From positions 186,001 through 250,000 of the forward strand of contig OOIN01000029.1 in assembly GCA_900323505.1 (NCBI GenBank): a DNA stretch of 64,000 nucleotides, read 5' to 3'. Under the pieces are notes generated by a model. That model had not been told where the DNA came from. It did no database searches and saw nothing but the letters and a program-made list of their open reading frames with translations. A program made the translations under genes and the position numbers. The DNA is from Ustilago trichophora (taxonomy: Eukaryota; Basidiomycota; Ustilaginomycetes; Ustilaginales; Ustilaginaceae). Shown one piece after another: positions 1-11,145 of the stretch. Positions within the stretch are counted from its first letter, which is position 1, and each line of letters begins with the position of its first letter.

Positions 1-340
1 TATACCAGTATCCTGGGGTGAGGAGGGATGAACGATTGCCAGAGATTGTCGTAGGCACATAGTCGGTCTCGGGATTCGGATCCTCGTTAGGCTGACCGAC
101 AGTGAGGCCTAGCGCGAGGCCAAGAATCAACGCCAGGAGGATGACGGCGAAGAAAGCGACAATAAGGATCTTGCGAGTGCGCGATTGCCTGCTCCACCAC
201 GCAGCGAGCTTATTCCTCCGCCGAACGGGATGATCAGGGTTGGACGTGGGTAGCATAGGAGAAGTATGACCGCTTGACAAAGGCTTGTCAGCGTAGAGAT
301 CCGCCTCGCCACCTCGGTGTTGGTTGCCATACATTGACAT
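1..340 (-). CDS. Type II membrane protein, N-terminal part (runs off left edge)
   Basis: An open frame starts at ATG 340-338 and runs without a stop to the left end, giving 113 residues of an incomplete protein. The first 55 or so residues are polar and basic (RRRNKLAAWWSRQSRTRK) and are followed by a hydrophobic segment of about 24 residues (ILIVAFFAVILLALILGLAL). The next part, on the far side of the membrane, begins with a Pro/Asn/Glu-rich stretch and the sequence SLLTPGYWY. This layout fits a single-pass type II membrane protein with an extracytoplasmic C-terminal domain, as in many fungal surface enzymes. The catalytic or binding domain lies outside the window, so no family can be named. 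The coding call rests on the clean frame, the textbook anchor and basic flank, and the C/G-rich third codon positions. Confidence 0.7.
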   Translation of the reverse strand, partial: MSMYGNQHRGGEADLYADKPLSSGHTSPMLPTSNPDHPVRRRNKLAAWWSRQSRTRKILIVAFFAVILLALILGLALGLTVGQPNEDPNPETDYVPTTISGNRSSLLTPGYWY

Positions 341-2514
341 CGTGGCGAAGATGCGATGATCGAAGTGTATGCGCTACCTGAGATGATTGAATGATCTTCT
401 TCGAACTTATCGCTTCGATATTGTTGTGGTATGCTTTCTTGTACGTTGTGCTCTTTGCAAGCTTGCACAAGAAATGTGATGGTTTAAACAAAGGCATACA
501 ACTTGTTCGAGGATACATACACACACAAGCTCCTGCAAGAGAAAAATGTGGAGCTTCCACTGTACAGAGCGGCGGAGATTTCTCGCAGGGTAGCGGAGCA
601 CCGAAGTCAAACCCAAAGACCGAAGCAGTAGCAAGATCTGCGGCTATCACTTGACACTTTTTTCTGAGCGGCTTATGCATGAACCCTTTCGTTTGTCCTT
701 CTCCCCTTCGCTTCGACAAAGAATCCTTCCTCCGTCCAAGCCAAGCACCATCACGTTCGCCGGGTTTAATACTCTCATTTAAATCTGCTTGTCTGAGTTC
801 TCAACTGTTACTTCTTTCCTCCACTTGGCTTTGATGGTATGATAAGACATCTGTGCTTGGCAAAAAACCATACCATGCGGTCCAGCATGTGAGATTTCTT
901 GGTCGCTCCGACCCAGTGGTCACACACCCTCGCTAATCGGGAGAGACCACTCTCGGCATTCATTCGCAAAGGTATAGTACAGGATCAGCTGATGTGTTCT
1001 TGAATCATTCGGGCCGAGACTGAGGCCACTTGAGCAAACAATGTTGCGGTGCATTCTCAGCCTGCTAGAAGAAGCCATCTCGACGACTGGAGCAGCCAGC
1101 ACCAAACGCACTTCAAAAAGACCCCAAGGAATGTCAGCATGTAAAAGATCTTCTTCTCACGTCATTACTCATCGCCGCAGCTTCCGCCATCGAATGAACA
1201 GTCAGTCCAAAAGCGAGCGTCGGGATTCAAAGTCAGGAAGCGAGACCCGGCTACGGAAGTGCGAATTCGTCTCTTCGCCCTCTCCTCGATCTCGGTCACT
1301 TCCACAAGGTTGAGCGAGGGATTGTTCTTGGAGATCGACGGTGAGCTCAATCTAACAGGGCTCTCCATCGACAAAAGGTGTGTGTGTGTGTGAGTGAGTG
1401 TGTGGTTTTGCGCGGCTGCACCGGCATCGTCAGCCCACAGCATCGTTTGCACACAAGCACACAACAACAGAGGGCGATAGTAATGTAGGCAGGCAAAGCG
1501 GTGTTGGATGCCGAAGCGAGCCGAAACACCTTTCCTATCCCCATGGAGTTTTGTTTCTAATGTAAATGAATTTTCATTCTTGATAGCCGGAATCTTCGCA
1601 ATGTGGCTTTCTCGCTGGCGCGGGCGCTGTTTGGGCGCTTGACAGCAGCTTACCCAGATTCTGACTAGACATACGTTAAACTTACGCGCAATTTTAATTC
1701 ACGCCCTTGCGTCATGATTTCCCTTCACCGCTGCAGCACACATGGCCCTTCACCCTCTCTCTCCTCCCTCTCTCTCCCTCGCTCGCTCGCTTCGGAAAAG
1801 GGCCAAAGTTCACCTTACCTACATGTCTCGTCTATCCTCTGTCTCGCGATGCAGACTGTTTGCTCGATTCACAATGGCCTTCCATGCTCACTCTTGGTCT
1901 CGGTTGTGCTCGGAGCAGAACAAATGTGAGAGGGGGAGAGGCAGTTCTCCGAGACACACAAACATCATGCGGAATTTGACCGGGATACACCGCAACGTTG
2001 TCAAGACAAATTTGGCAGAGGTTAATTAAGGAAACAGCACACACGGGACAGCACAAACCGCTTCGCAGCATAATGTTGTCTCTGAGCAGGGCTGCCCCCA
2101 AGTAGAGATCTGTGCAACACACTCACACAGACACACTCAAGCTCGGATCACTTGGGGTTGCTATGCACACACCGCATACAAGCAAGCATGCTAAATCAAG
2201 TGAAGGGAGCGCCCTCGAAATTGTCTTGCGCTACAGTACACAAGTCTGAAGGTTGTACAGTAACTAGCCGCCCGTCTGCAGCCCGCTCTCAATTTTTTTT
2301 TTATGGCGCTGCAGAGGTCTGCATACAGCTTGATTGCTCGCCGTCCCCCTTGTACTAGATTGAGAGGGTCTGATCAACTTGTTCCAATCTCGTTGCTCCA
2401 CTTTGAGTCTATTGAGCACCTCTCTCCCTCCACTCAGACGTTGAGGAGATCCTTCCCATCTGTCCTTACTCTCTTCCCACCATCTGCTCAACTCATCATC
2501 TTGAGACAGCGAGG
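341..2514. other. Intergenic region between divergent genes
   Basis: About 2.2 kb separates the left-edge membrane protein (minus) from the acyltransferase-like gene (plus), so it should hold both promoters. The small open frames here show neither codon bias nor protein-like composition. Visible items are a GT-rich microsatellite (1379-1404), a CT-rich stretch near 1750-1795 and TACAGTA-type motifs near 2232 and 2254. No RNA gene was recognised. Confidence 0.6.
1379..1404. repeat. GT microsatellite
   Basis: A run of GT dinucleotides, slightly broken by GAGTGAGT, lies inside the intergenic region. Confidence 0.8.
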
Positions 2515-4212
2515 ATGGCATCAAGATACACACTCAGCGCTGAGCTTCCCGCCACGCGCAAGTCTCTGCGACGAAGCATTCACAACCCTGCACCTTCTGC
2601 CGACCACTCACCTCTTCCAGCTTCGCACTTGGCAGGAGAGGAAGCGCTCTCGGTTCCTGTCAACGGTGCTTGGACCCAATCCACCGCCGCGCCCGGCCAG
2701 GGAGAAGCAACTGTCCGTCGCGATCTCTCGCTGCGACGCGGTACTAGCAGGTCCACACGCAAGCCAGGAGATGCAACCACTGCGCTCAAATCCGAATTCG
2801 ACAGCTCCGACAACCCCGCCTATGACGAGCGTGGATATCTCACTCTGAAAGGTGTCGACCGATTCGGATTGACCACGGCGCCTTTCTCTCAAGATAAGGC
2901 TCATGATGAGGGTCGTAAACGCTCGAACCGTCTAGCTTACCTGGAAGGTCTCCGAGGCTTGCTAGGCCTGCAGGTGCTGGTGTGGACATTTTTCAGGATC
3001 TTTGCACCGGCCATTGCGACCGATCGCGATGTGGATGGTGTCTATCCAGCAGCTTTCACCACTGTCGCACCTGAGTGGCAGAACATTGTCCGCAAAGTTC
3101 TCTCGCCCTTGTTGTTCGATGGTGAATTGCAGGCTAGCTTCTTTGTCATTCTCTCCGGTCGCGCGAGCTTGCATACGTTCATTGAGCGTCGTCAGGCCAT
3201 CACACTGGCAGGAGCAGCATTTAAGCGCCCCTTCAGATTCATCCTCCCTATGGCAATCACCCTGGCCCTCGTGTCCCTTGTCATTGGAGTAAACGGATTC
3301 CGCTACGCCCCCGAGCTGTCGTCCGCTCTCTCGAACCAGCTCGCTAATCCTCCCGAACAGTGGAATTCGGCACTGGAGTACTTTAACTCGCTTCTGTTCT
3401 TCTTCTCCACGCCGTTTTACTTCAAGACTGCAAAAGCGACCACCTTCATCCCTCCCTCGGGAACGCTTTGGATCATCCCCGTACTCTTCCAACAGACCTA
3501 CGTGCTGATCATCCTAGCATTTGCTCTGCCGTACACCATTTTCAGGTACAAGAACTTGGGAATGATCTTGCTCATCCTCACTACGGCTTGGGTGGGACGT
3601 TGGTCTTGGTACACCCTCACTGGTCTGCTTCTTGCAGAGTGGAGTACGGTCTATCTCCAGTTGCTTCCATCCAAGGGAATTCCTATTAACCGAGAAGGCT
3701 CTCGACACATCCCCACTTGGCTCCCTGGCGTAGTGTTTACCCTACTGGGTGCATTCTTCAAATACCTCTGGATTGCAGCCTTGCCACAGGACTACAACAA
3801 CGAAATCGTCGCCCACGTAGACGGCACTACGGGAAAACTTAATTACAACACAGACCCTTCCCAAACTGCCTATCCGAGATACGACAACTGGCTCCTCGCC
3901 ACAGGCTTGCTCTACCTTGTAGAAATCAGCCCTCTGATCCAGCGCATTCTTTCCACAAAAGTGTTGGTTCACACCGGTCGATGGGCATTCTCCATCGCAC
4001 TCATCACCGGAACTTTCATGCTCAGCTTGGGTAGTTTGATCCACCATCACCTGACTGTGACTGCAGCATGGAAAAACGAAGCCGGAATTTTAGCAGTGCT
4101 CTTCTTGGCACTGGTCCCAGCGAGCTGCGGTTTGGCAGAGATGTATAGTAGAGTCATTGACGATGTCGGCTTGTGGAGCTCCGATTGGCTTTTCAAGTGG
4201 ATTCGTGTTTAG
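2515..4212 (+). CDS. Acyltransferase-3-like multi-pass membrane protein
   Basis: A 565-aa protein with no intron apparent and an ATG at 2515. Residues 1-135 are polar and probably disordered and cytosolic. From about residue 140 the sequence RLAYLEGLRGLLGLQVLVW matches the opening of the acyltransferase 3 family (first membrane helix with R-x-x-LEGLRG). Roughly nine more hydrophobic helices follow up to the C-terminus. Members of this family move acyl groups onto sugars, lipids or secondary metabolites at membranes. The histidine often found in the first helix is not evident here, so the catalytic mechanism is uncertain. Its convergent neighbour is an acyl-CoA ligase that could in principle supply acyl-CoA, but that link is only inferred. 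Substrate unknown. Confidence 0.75.
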   Translation: MASRYTLSAELPATRKSLRRSIHNPAPSADHSPLPASHLAGEEALSVPVNGAWTQSTAAPGQGEATVRRDLSLRRGTSRSTRKPGDATTALKSEFDSSDNPAYDERGYLTLKGVDRFGLTTAPFSQDKAHDEGRKRSNRLAYLEGLRGLLGLQVLVWTFFRIFAPAIATDRDVDGVYPAAFTTVAPEWQNIVRKVLSPLLFDGELQASFFVILSGRASLHTFIERRQAITLAGAAFKRPFRFILPMAITLALVSLVIGVNGFRYAPELSSALSNQLANPPEQWNSALEYFNSLLFFFSTPFYFKTAKATTFIPPSGTLWIIPVLFQQTYVLIILAFALPYTIFRYKNLGMILLILTTAWVGRWSWYTLTGLLLAEWSTVYLQLLPSKGIPINREGSRHIPTWLPGVVFTLLGAFFKYLWIAALPQDYNNEIVAHVDGTTGKLNYNTDPSQTAYPRYDNWLLATGLLYLVEISPLIQRILSTKVLVHTGRWAFSIALITGTFMLSLGSLIHHHLTVTAAWKNEAGILAVLFLALVPASCGLAEMYSRVIDDVGLWSSDWLFKWIRV

Positions 4213-5043
4213 ATTGCTACACTGTACTGTAGATGGCTTCAGATTCGAATACTGTAGATGGATCTTTTTTTTTTTTTCTCTCTCTCTATCTTATCCTGCA
4301 GCAATTAGCTATCGGTTATGACCAAGGTGTGTGTCCCGTTGCAAGTGTGCCTGTACAGTATGTTGTTTCTGAACATAAGGTACACAAATTGCGCACAACG
4401 ACCTTTTGGCGATTCTCAGTTTACCATCTCTTGTTCATTGCTTATCGTTTAAGAATCTCCTTGCTTCTCGGCAACCCTACCTGCATTGCCTGTGCAAGAG
4501 TTCAACTTGCGAAGAGATCATCTCGTACACCGACAGTTGAGATGACAAACCTGAGCCGCTAAACGAAAGTTCCGAACAGCCTTCACCAAATGACCTTCAG
4601 GCTACTCTCGCAAATCTTACTTTCGCAGTCGCAAAAACACATTCCCTTGCTCGGGTGTTGCACGTCAGTTTACCGAGTTCGGAAGGTGAGCAGATTCTCC
4701 AACAAGAAACAGTGAAACAAACGTCCAATCTGATTAGAAGTGTGCAGGTAAATTCAGGCCTAAAACACAGCTGATTTTGAACAGAGTAAATTATGCGAAA
4801 TAGAAAGGGCGAGGCTAAATCGCAAACATCTTTTCACCATGAAGCATACCTCAGATAGACTCTCAATCGACGTCTCAAACACGCCAAGATGGCATCAGCT
4901 GTCATTCAAGTAAGGCGCTGAATTGCCAAAGAGTGCAAGAAGATCAAGAAGGTACAATGCAACGAACCGAAAGGAGAGGTAATGTCCGAGATGTCATCAA
5001 ATATGCAGAGGGTAACGAGGGTCTGAGGAAAGGCGGAACAAGA
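4213..5043. other. Intergenic region between convergent genes
   Basis: About 830 bp lies between the stop codons of the acyltransferase-like gene and the acyl-CoA ligase. It should hold both 3' UTRs. It has a T-tract followed by CT repeats (4265-4288) and several TACTGTA/TACAGTA motifs (4217-4250, 4351). No gene seen. Confidence 0.6.
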
Positions 5044-8000
5044 TTATGCGGCGGCGACGGGCGAGATGGGTGAGAAGATGTTGTCCTTTGTCTCTTCCTC
5101 CTTGCTGTTGGTGTTGACGGCCGAGAGGGAGGTGACGAGGGTGGAACGGAGCTGGTTCTTCTCGTCTGCCTTTGCTGCCTCTCTTGCTGCTTCGTCACGT
5201 AGCAATCTCCTCAAAATCTTGCCAGAGGGAGACTTGGGGATGGTGGCAACCCACTCGATGCCACCGCGGATCTTCTTGTGGGCAGCGACGAGCTTCTCCA
5301 TGTGTGTCCTAACACGCTTTTCAAGCTCCATGCACTCATCGGGCTTGTTGAGCAATTCCAGGTTCCTTGGAACGATACAAGCACGCGGCACTTCGGTCAT
5401 CTGAGCAGGACACCAAACGCCGAAAACGGCAACATCGGCAACCTCGGGGTGCGAAGTGATGACAGCCTCAAGCTCAGCAGGCGAAACCTGGAAGCCCTTG
5501 AACTTGATGAGATCCTTGATACGGTCGACGATAAAGATCTCGGTGTTGCGCATGACTGCAACGTCTCCAGTCTTGAACCAGCCGTCCTCGGTGAAGGCAT
5601 CGCGGGTAGCTTCCTCGTTGTCGAGGTAGCCCTTCATAATGGTCGGGCCACGGAGCCAGACCTCGCCGGGGACGCCCTCTCGGCCCTGCTCGTGGCCGAC
5701 ATCGTGGCCCTCCTCGGAAACGAGACGGACCTCGACACCGGGAGCGATACGACCGGCAGCCCCTTTGGAGTTGGGGAGCTCCTTGGGACCAGAGCAGATG
5801 ACGGAGGGAAGCGACTCGGTGAGACCGTAACCGTTGAGCACGGCCATGCCGGGATATCGCTTCTCAAGCAACTCGAAGAGCTCAGCCGAGAGAGGAGCAG
5901 CACCGCACTGAACGCATTTGAGGCTCGACATGTTGTACTTTTCCGGGACGGGGCTCTTTGCGAGCTGGAGCAGAACAGGAGGCACGACCAAGGAAGCAGT
6001 GGCACGGTGCTCTTGGATCTTTTCGCAGAAGAGGTCGAGGTTGAACTTGGGGAGGATGACAATCTTCATGCCGAGGTAGAAGGGGTGGTGCATGAGCTTG
6101 ATGAGACCAAAGATGTGGTAGAAGGGGAGGAAACCGACCTGGACATCCTTCTGGCCAAAATAGTCGTCGTGGGTGGCAACGAGGGCCATGACACTGTGGA
6201 TGACGTTGGAGTGAGTGATCTCAACACCCTTGGCAGAACCCGAAGTGCCCGACGAGAACATGATGAAGGCGGTCTCGGTGGCAGGGTCCTCGACGCGGTA
6301 GGATTCGAGTTCGTTGTGGGTGAGCTGAGCACGAAGGTCAGGCTCGCCCTGACTACCGACGATGAGCTCGTCGGCGTCATCGAACATAAAGAGACCCTGG
6401 CTTGGTGTGGTGGCAGAGGAAGAGGTGGGTCGGCCCATGGCGGCCTTGGCCTGCTCCCAGGCAGCGCGAGCGTTCTCCTGGCACGACGGATGAGCAAGAA
6501 CAATGTCGACAGAAGCCTGCTGAAGCGACTTGGCAAGCTCCCCCACGGTCAAAGCCGGGTTGACGGGAGCGGTGACGAGACCGGCTACCTCTGCGGCAAA
6601 GACAAAGATGGGGTACATGGTGTGGTTGGGCGAGATGACACCAACACGCTGACGGGGCTGCAGGCCAAGCTTGTGCCTGAGGGTCCATGCCAGGCGACGT
6701 GCTTCGCGGACCACCTGTCCATGTCTACGTGCATCCAAAGTTCATAGAAGAGAGCGATGTCGATATCGACGATGTTGTATAGATCGATCGGGAGCAGATG
6801 CAGTTGCAACGCCAAGATATTGGAAGAAAATTTAGGGTCCAGTTGGAATTTCGAGAGCGAGGGTGGGGGAAATCGGAAATGCAAAAAGAGAGGTCAGCAT
6901 GCAGGTCAATGCATTCGCAATGGGGAGCGCCCCCGAATCGACATCAGCTCAGAGTGATTCATGGGTCGTCTCTCTCTATCGTCGAATCTTGGTCGTGTGA
7001 TCCGATCACAGCGGTATCAATTGGTCAACGTGACAACCAGCCCTGTTTGCTAGTACGAGGTATTCCGCAGTGTGGCTTGGTGGCAGCCAGCCAGACTCGT
7101 GAGTGCAACCTCGCCTAAGGCCTTCTCCCTCCTTGACAATCGGCTCCGAAGCCATAGCCAGCGCCCGAAGATGAGAAGCCCGTTGGTGATTCCCACGTTG
7201 CGACGTCATTTTTTCGCGTAAAGTGGGCGGGCGAGCGCAAGCGGAGGTCGAATTGACAAAACGAAAGTCGGAAAGTGCCAGGTGGAAGCAGGGCGCCTGT
7301 GATTCCTACTCTGACCAGTGTCAGTCATGAAAAAAAAAACAGGATGGGGAAACGAGGGTGACCGCCGATCCGAGCTGCGATCCTCGCTTGACGAGTGCAA
7401 TTAGCCGTCGTCGGATATCCTCCGCCCTGAATCCCTCTCTCTTTGCCAGAGAAAATTCATGCCCCTGTGATAGACGAGAGAGACTGAGGAAAGAGAGCGG
7501 ACTCTTGAATTCGACTCGAAAAATCGAAAATCGCAAATCATGGCAGCAATCCGCAACCGACGCGTCTTACAAGCAGCAAAGACAGGGCGACGATCCTTTG
7601 CCAGAAGGATCGACGCTTGGTCTCACCGATCGGAAGCCATCCGCACTGCTGAGCAGGCCTTGGCACCACCACTGATTGCCTCGCTTGTTCTTGCCAGTCA
7701 ACTCGTCGACATCAAACACAACCTCTACATCTCCATGCCACGACACCATGACTGCGTGTCTACGTAGGTTTGGGGTGCATACATGGAATGCAGGGCGGGG
7801 CGGCAAAGTTAGGCGGCAGGTGGGAATGAGCGGGAAGATGACCACGATATGGACCGCAACCGTAGGAACAGATTCCATCGCTTTTTTTGTGGCTTGGAAC
7901 GCAAAGCAGGATGGCAGAGCAATTCAAATCCAAATCCAAAAAAGAAAAAAAAAAGAAAAAAGAAAAAAAAATGCGAAAAAAGAAAACAAGGACATTGACT

Positions 8001-8640
8001 GACTCGTCTGATGCCCTCGCTTGGAACAAATAGAAAAAGTGAGGTAACGCTTCCCACGATCTGCAGTCTTGCAGCAGAGCGCGATGATGGACGGCTGGAT
8101 ACCATAGCGGCAGCAGCGTCAAGCAGCAACAACGGCACACAGAAAAGTGAGGAACCGGAGAGTTATCTACGGTGGACGGCCCATCTTTTGTGCTTCTCTG
8201 TGCTTGATTCCGTTGGAGTCAAGCAGTAGAGCGGCAGTCAAGGTGCTGCTCAACCTCGCGGGCGCCCTTGCAAAAGGGGTTGCCGTGTGCAATAGCCGCT
8301 TCCGCATTCGCTAGCCCAAACAAGGCGTTTTCGCTTAGCGCCCTGACTCTGTCTCTCTCTCTCTGGCTACACCAGCAAAGTACTGACCCCTTCTTGCTGT
8401 GTATGCTCACGTTCTACAAAAGTATAAAGTGAGAGAGAGTGAGAGAGCGCCGAGTTGGAAGGATGCTTTGCTTGGGAACGGAGCGGAGACTGGAGTGTGC
8501 CGTAGGGAGCGCCGTTGCACAAGCAAGCTGAGAGCCAATTTCCTCAAAAATCCACCGCAAAGCAGTGGGGGAATTCGACTTCCGCCCTTGCGTGTGCTGC
8601 TTATCACGCAGCCATCAGGCTGCCTTGTGAAGGAGCAATG

Positions 8641-8676
<36 letters not shown>

Positions 8677-9300
8677 TCCCGAGCAAAATGCAAAATCGCA
8701 ACTTGTGCAGGCATAGGCCGTCATCGAGCGAGTCGCATTTCAGAGTCCGCTGTGCACGTCAACACCTTACAAACCAAGATCCATTGTTCGGCGTCACCCG
8801 ATCAACGGTCAAGACTGCAACGAGATCGTCCCTGACACTCGCACAGGAAGTCTGAAAGAAGAGGAGAGCAGATACAAGATCCAGTCTCCCCTTCTTCTGA
8901 TGGCAGACACGCGTGGAGGAGACAGTTGCCTTTGAGCCAGATGCTTAGCGCCTGCTGGATCCTGGTAGAGCCTGTCAGAGTCTCGATGGCACCTTTGCGA
9001 TGAGCTTGTTTGACGATTTACAAGTGCTGGAGAGCACTTGCTTGGACCGATGACCCCACGCCTTCATATCCAGTGTAAATACGGAAGAGAACCACGGCGA
9101 GACGAGCCGAGTGGAGAGACCAAAAGAATCACCGAGACAGAATCAACATGTACTTACGTGTATTCCCTGCCATCCTGACGGACGAATTGAACCTTGTCGG
9201 CGAGCGAAGTCTCGGACTCGGAGCTGACATAGTCAAAGATGTTGGTGTAGCTTGCTTTGGGCAGAGCCGGATAGATCGAAGTAAGAATCTGAGCAGCCAT
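5044..9300 (-). CDS. 4-coumarate-CoA-ligase-like acyl-CoA ligase, two exons with a 2.4-kb intron
   Basis: Exon 1 is 9300-9158 (47 codons plus two bases) and exon 2 is 6724-5044. Joined, they give 607 aa. It belongs to the adenylate-forming (ANL) superfamily: it activates a carboxylic acid with ATP and passes the acyl group to CoA. Signatures include the P-loop SSGTSGSAKGV, the GYGLTES region, GWFKTGDVA, IVDRIKDLIKFKGFQVSPAELE and the C-terminal lysine motif PKSPSGKILRRLLR. Exon 2 has no usable ATG: an in-frame TGA lies just upstream of its 5' boundary. Exon 1 begins MAAQILTSIYPALPKASY and ends in REY plus AC before a GTAAGT donor. Exon 2 starts after CGTAG with A, restoring Thr and then HGQVVREARRLAW, which is the expected family order. 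The C-terminus (VAAA) has no PTS1. A phenylpropanoid or fatty-acid substrate is possible; I cannot choose between them. Confidence 0.85.
7937..7989. repeat. A-rich, G-interrupted low-complexity tract
   Basis: Runs of A broken by single G residues, within the long intron of the acyl-CoA ligase gene. Confidence 0.8.
8641..8672 (+). repeat. Pure A32 homopolymer
   Basis: Thirty-two consecutive A residues on the plus strand, inside the long intron. It could be a simple slippage tract or the tail of an old retroposed sequence. I found no flanking target-site duplication by eye. Confidence 0.9.
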
Positions 9301-9916
9301 GGTGGATGTGATGTGAAGGGATCGCACGAGTTCGAATGCCAGAGCAGATATGAGCTGCTTTATTACGATAGTTGGGCCGTCAGTCGGATATGCGAAGCGT
9401 TGCTAGGCAAGAGCTTCCGTTGTATGCAGATTGAGCGTTGATATGCAGCAAGGTACAAGGAGACGTGGAACTGAGCAACGGCTAACTTCGGATGTCACGA
9501 GCTTGCAGAGCTGCTTCTTTGAATACTTTCGTGGGGACTGGTTGAGTTAAAAGTAGAGAGCTGTTGAAACAGGACCAGGGATGCTGGATCGGGTGGAAGA
9601 ATGGAAGGTTCGTTGGGGAAGATGAGCGAATGCTATGTGTTTGACAGAGATGGAGGTGGAGAAATGGTTCGTGGAAGTGAATCAGAGAGGTTAAGGGAAG
9701 GAGATGCGGATTGGTGAGGACGAGGAGATGTGCTTGGATATATGGATTGGATGGGATTCAGAGGCGAAGCTGGGAGAAGAAAGGATTAGGAGGGCGGGAA
9801 ACCTGAGCAGTGCCCTAAAAGTCGCTACTTCGGTACGGACTGGACGCATTCAAACAGCCGGGTACCGTCAAGTGAGACCAGAAAAACCCTTAGCCTTGTG
9901 CTCTTGCTGGGCTTGC

Positions 9917-9944
9917 CGCTGCTGCTGCTGTTGCTGCTGCTGGG
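9917..9944. repeat. CTG-type trinucleotide repeat
   Basis: GCTGCT units with one TTG variant in the gene-poor region. A similar CTG run occurs at 17271-17297. Confidence 0.75.
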
Positions 9945-10098
9945 CTTGACTGTTGGCGTTCTTTGCTTTTCTATGTGCGCCGGAAAAAGGGCGATCCCAA
10001 CAGAGACTAAGAGATTTAAGGTCGGCAGCAGGCACCAGCGACTAGAGTGGGCTCAGTAAAGCGACGATGAAAAAACGGCGCCGACGACGAGGATATCA

Positions 10099-10150
10099 GC
10101 AGGCAAGCAAACAAGCAAACAAGCAGGCAAGCAGGCAAGCAGGCAAGCAG
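10099..10150. repeat. Tandem repeat of AAGCAGGC / AAGCAAAC units
   Basis: Short units of about four to eight bases repeat head to tail, with variants AGGCAAGC and AAACAAGC, in the gene-poor region. Confidence 0.75.
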
Positions 10151-11089
10151 GGATCGGCAACAGTCCTCACAAAGGCATGTGCGAGTGAGAGAGAAAGACA
10201 AGCCGGAACGCTGAGGTGACTTAGGTTGCTCTTGTGCAGCAACTCTTCAGTGTGCTTGTGGCTAACCAGGGTTCAGATCGACAGCCAAGCCGTTGCCTCG
10301 AAATAGGAAGGGGAAAAAAATTGAGCTGCACTGCGCGAGCGTTCATTTCAGGGTTTTCCGCGGCAGGGCCTCACACAACAAATTTATCTTGTGTTGCCGT
10401 CACTTTAGCGAAAAAGAAAAGTGACTTTTCCGGTTGCAAGGCTGAGGCTTTCCGCCCTCCGCCCACGACTTCGACATCTGACGACAGACAGGAATTCGAG
10501 GAATTTTGATTTTTTTTTTTTAAACGTTTTTATTTCAAAAGAAATCATTGCTGCTAATTCTGGTTTGGCGGCGGTGTCGGCTGGTGCACTGCGCTGTGCT
10601 GTGCTATGTTGTATCTGTGTCTTTGAATCGACGACAGTTGTGTTTGTTCTGCTCTGTGAAGCTGCCCTGCGTCTCTCTTTGGCTCACTTTCATTCTTCCT
10701 CGCACACGCCCCCCTCTTTTCATCGTGATTGTGGTTGACCTTGTGCGCCCTGAGTCGGCACGCTAAGAGAGAGATCAGCTGTGCAGCGTGTGCTCTTCTC
10801 GCTTCGCTCTCTTTTCGTCACAGTCCCCTCCTCTTACTGTCCTGTGTCTATTCCTCTTCCGCCTATCCTCGTTGTGCTTTGTTCTTGGAAACACCCGATC
10901 TGATTGCCTTGTTTTGTTTATGTTTTTGGTTTTTGGGCCTCGCTCAGGATCACCGTGATTTTTCGGTCAAGAAAAAAGGCCGTTTCATGCCACTGCCACC
11001 CTCTTCGTCTGTGTGATACAGGACAGGACGGACGTCGTCGGAACTCAGCGCGCGGCTGCGCTCTAAAAAGTGTACCGATGGTCGCTTCG

Positions 11090-11091
<2 letters not shown>

Positions 11092-11138
<47 letters not shown>
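11092..11138. repeat. CT microsatellite
   Basis: An uninterrupted CT dinucleotide run of about 47 bp, continuing into a less regular CT-rich stretch to about 11150. Confidence 0.9.

Positions 11139-11145
<7 letters not shown>

Larger units (their letters stand above)
6725..9157 (-). other. Very long spliceosomal intron (2433 bp) of the acyl-CoA ligase gene
   Basis: The donor GTAAGT (9157 downward) and acceptor CGTAG (ending at 6725) fit splice rules and keep the reading frame (phase 2 to phase 2). The interior has no convincing ORF on either strand. It carries an A/G-rich stretch (7937-7989), a pure A32 run on the plus strand (8641-8672) and CT/AG microsatellites. Introns elsewhere in this window are 120 and 190 bp, so this one is an outlier. 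An alternative is extra small exons or a second promoter inside it; none could be seen. Confidence 0.75.

Noticed and set aside
5278..6747. 489-codon plus-strand open frame opposite the acyl-CoA ligase
   Set aside because: Antisense shadow of exon 2; its Asp/Glu/Leu/Val-rich composition is the mirror of biased codons and matches no protein family.
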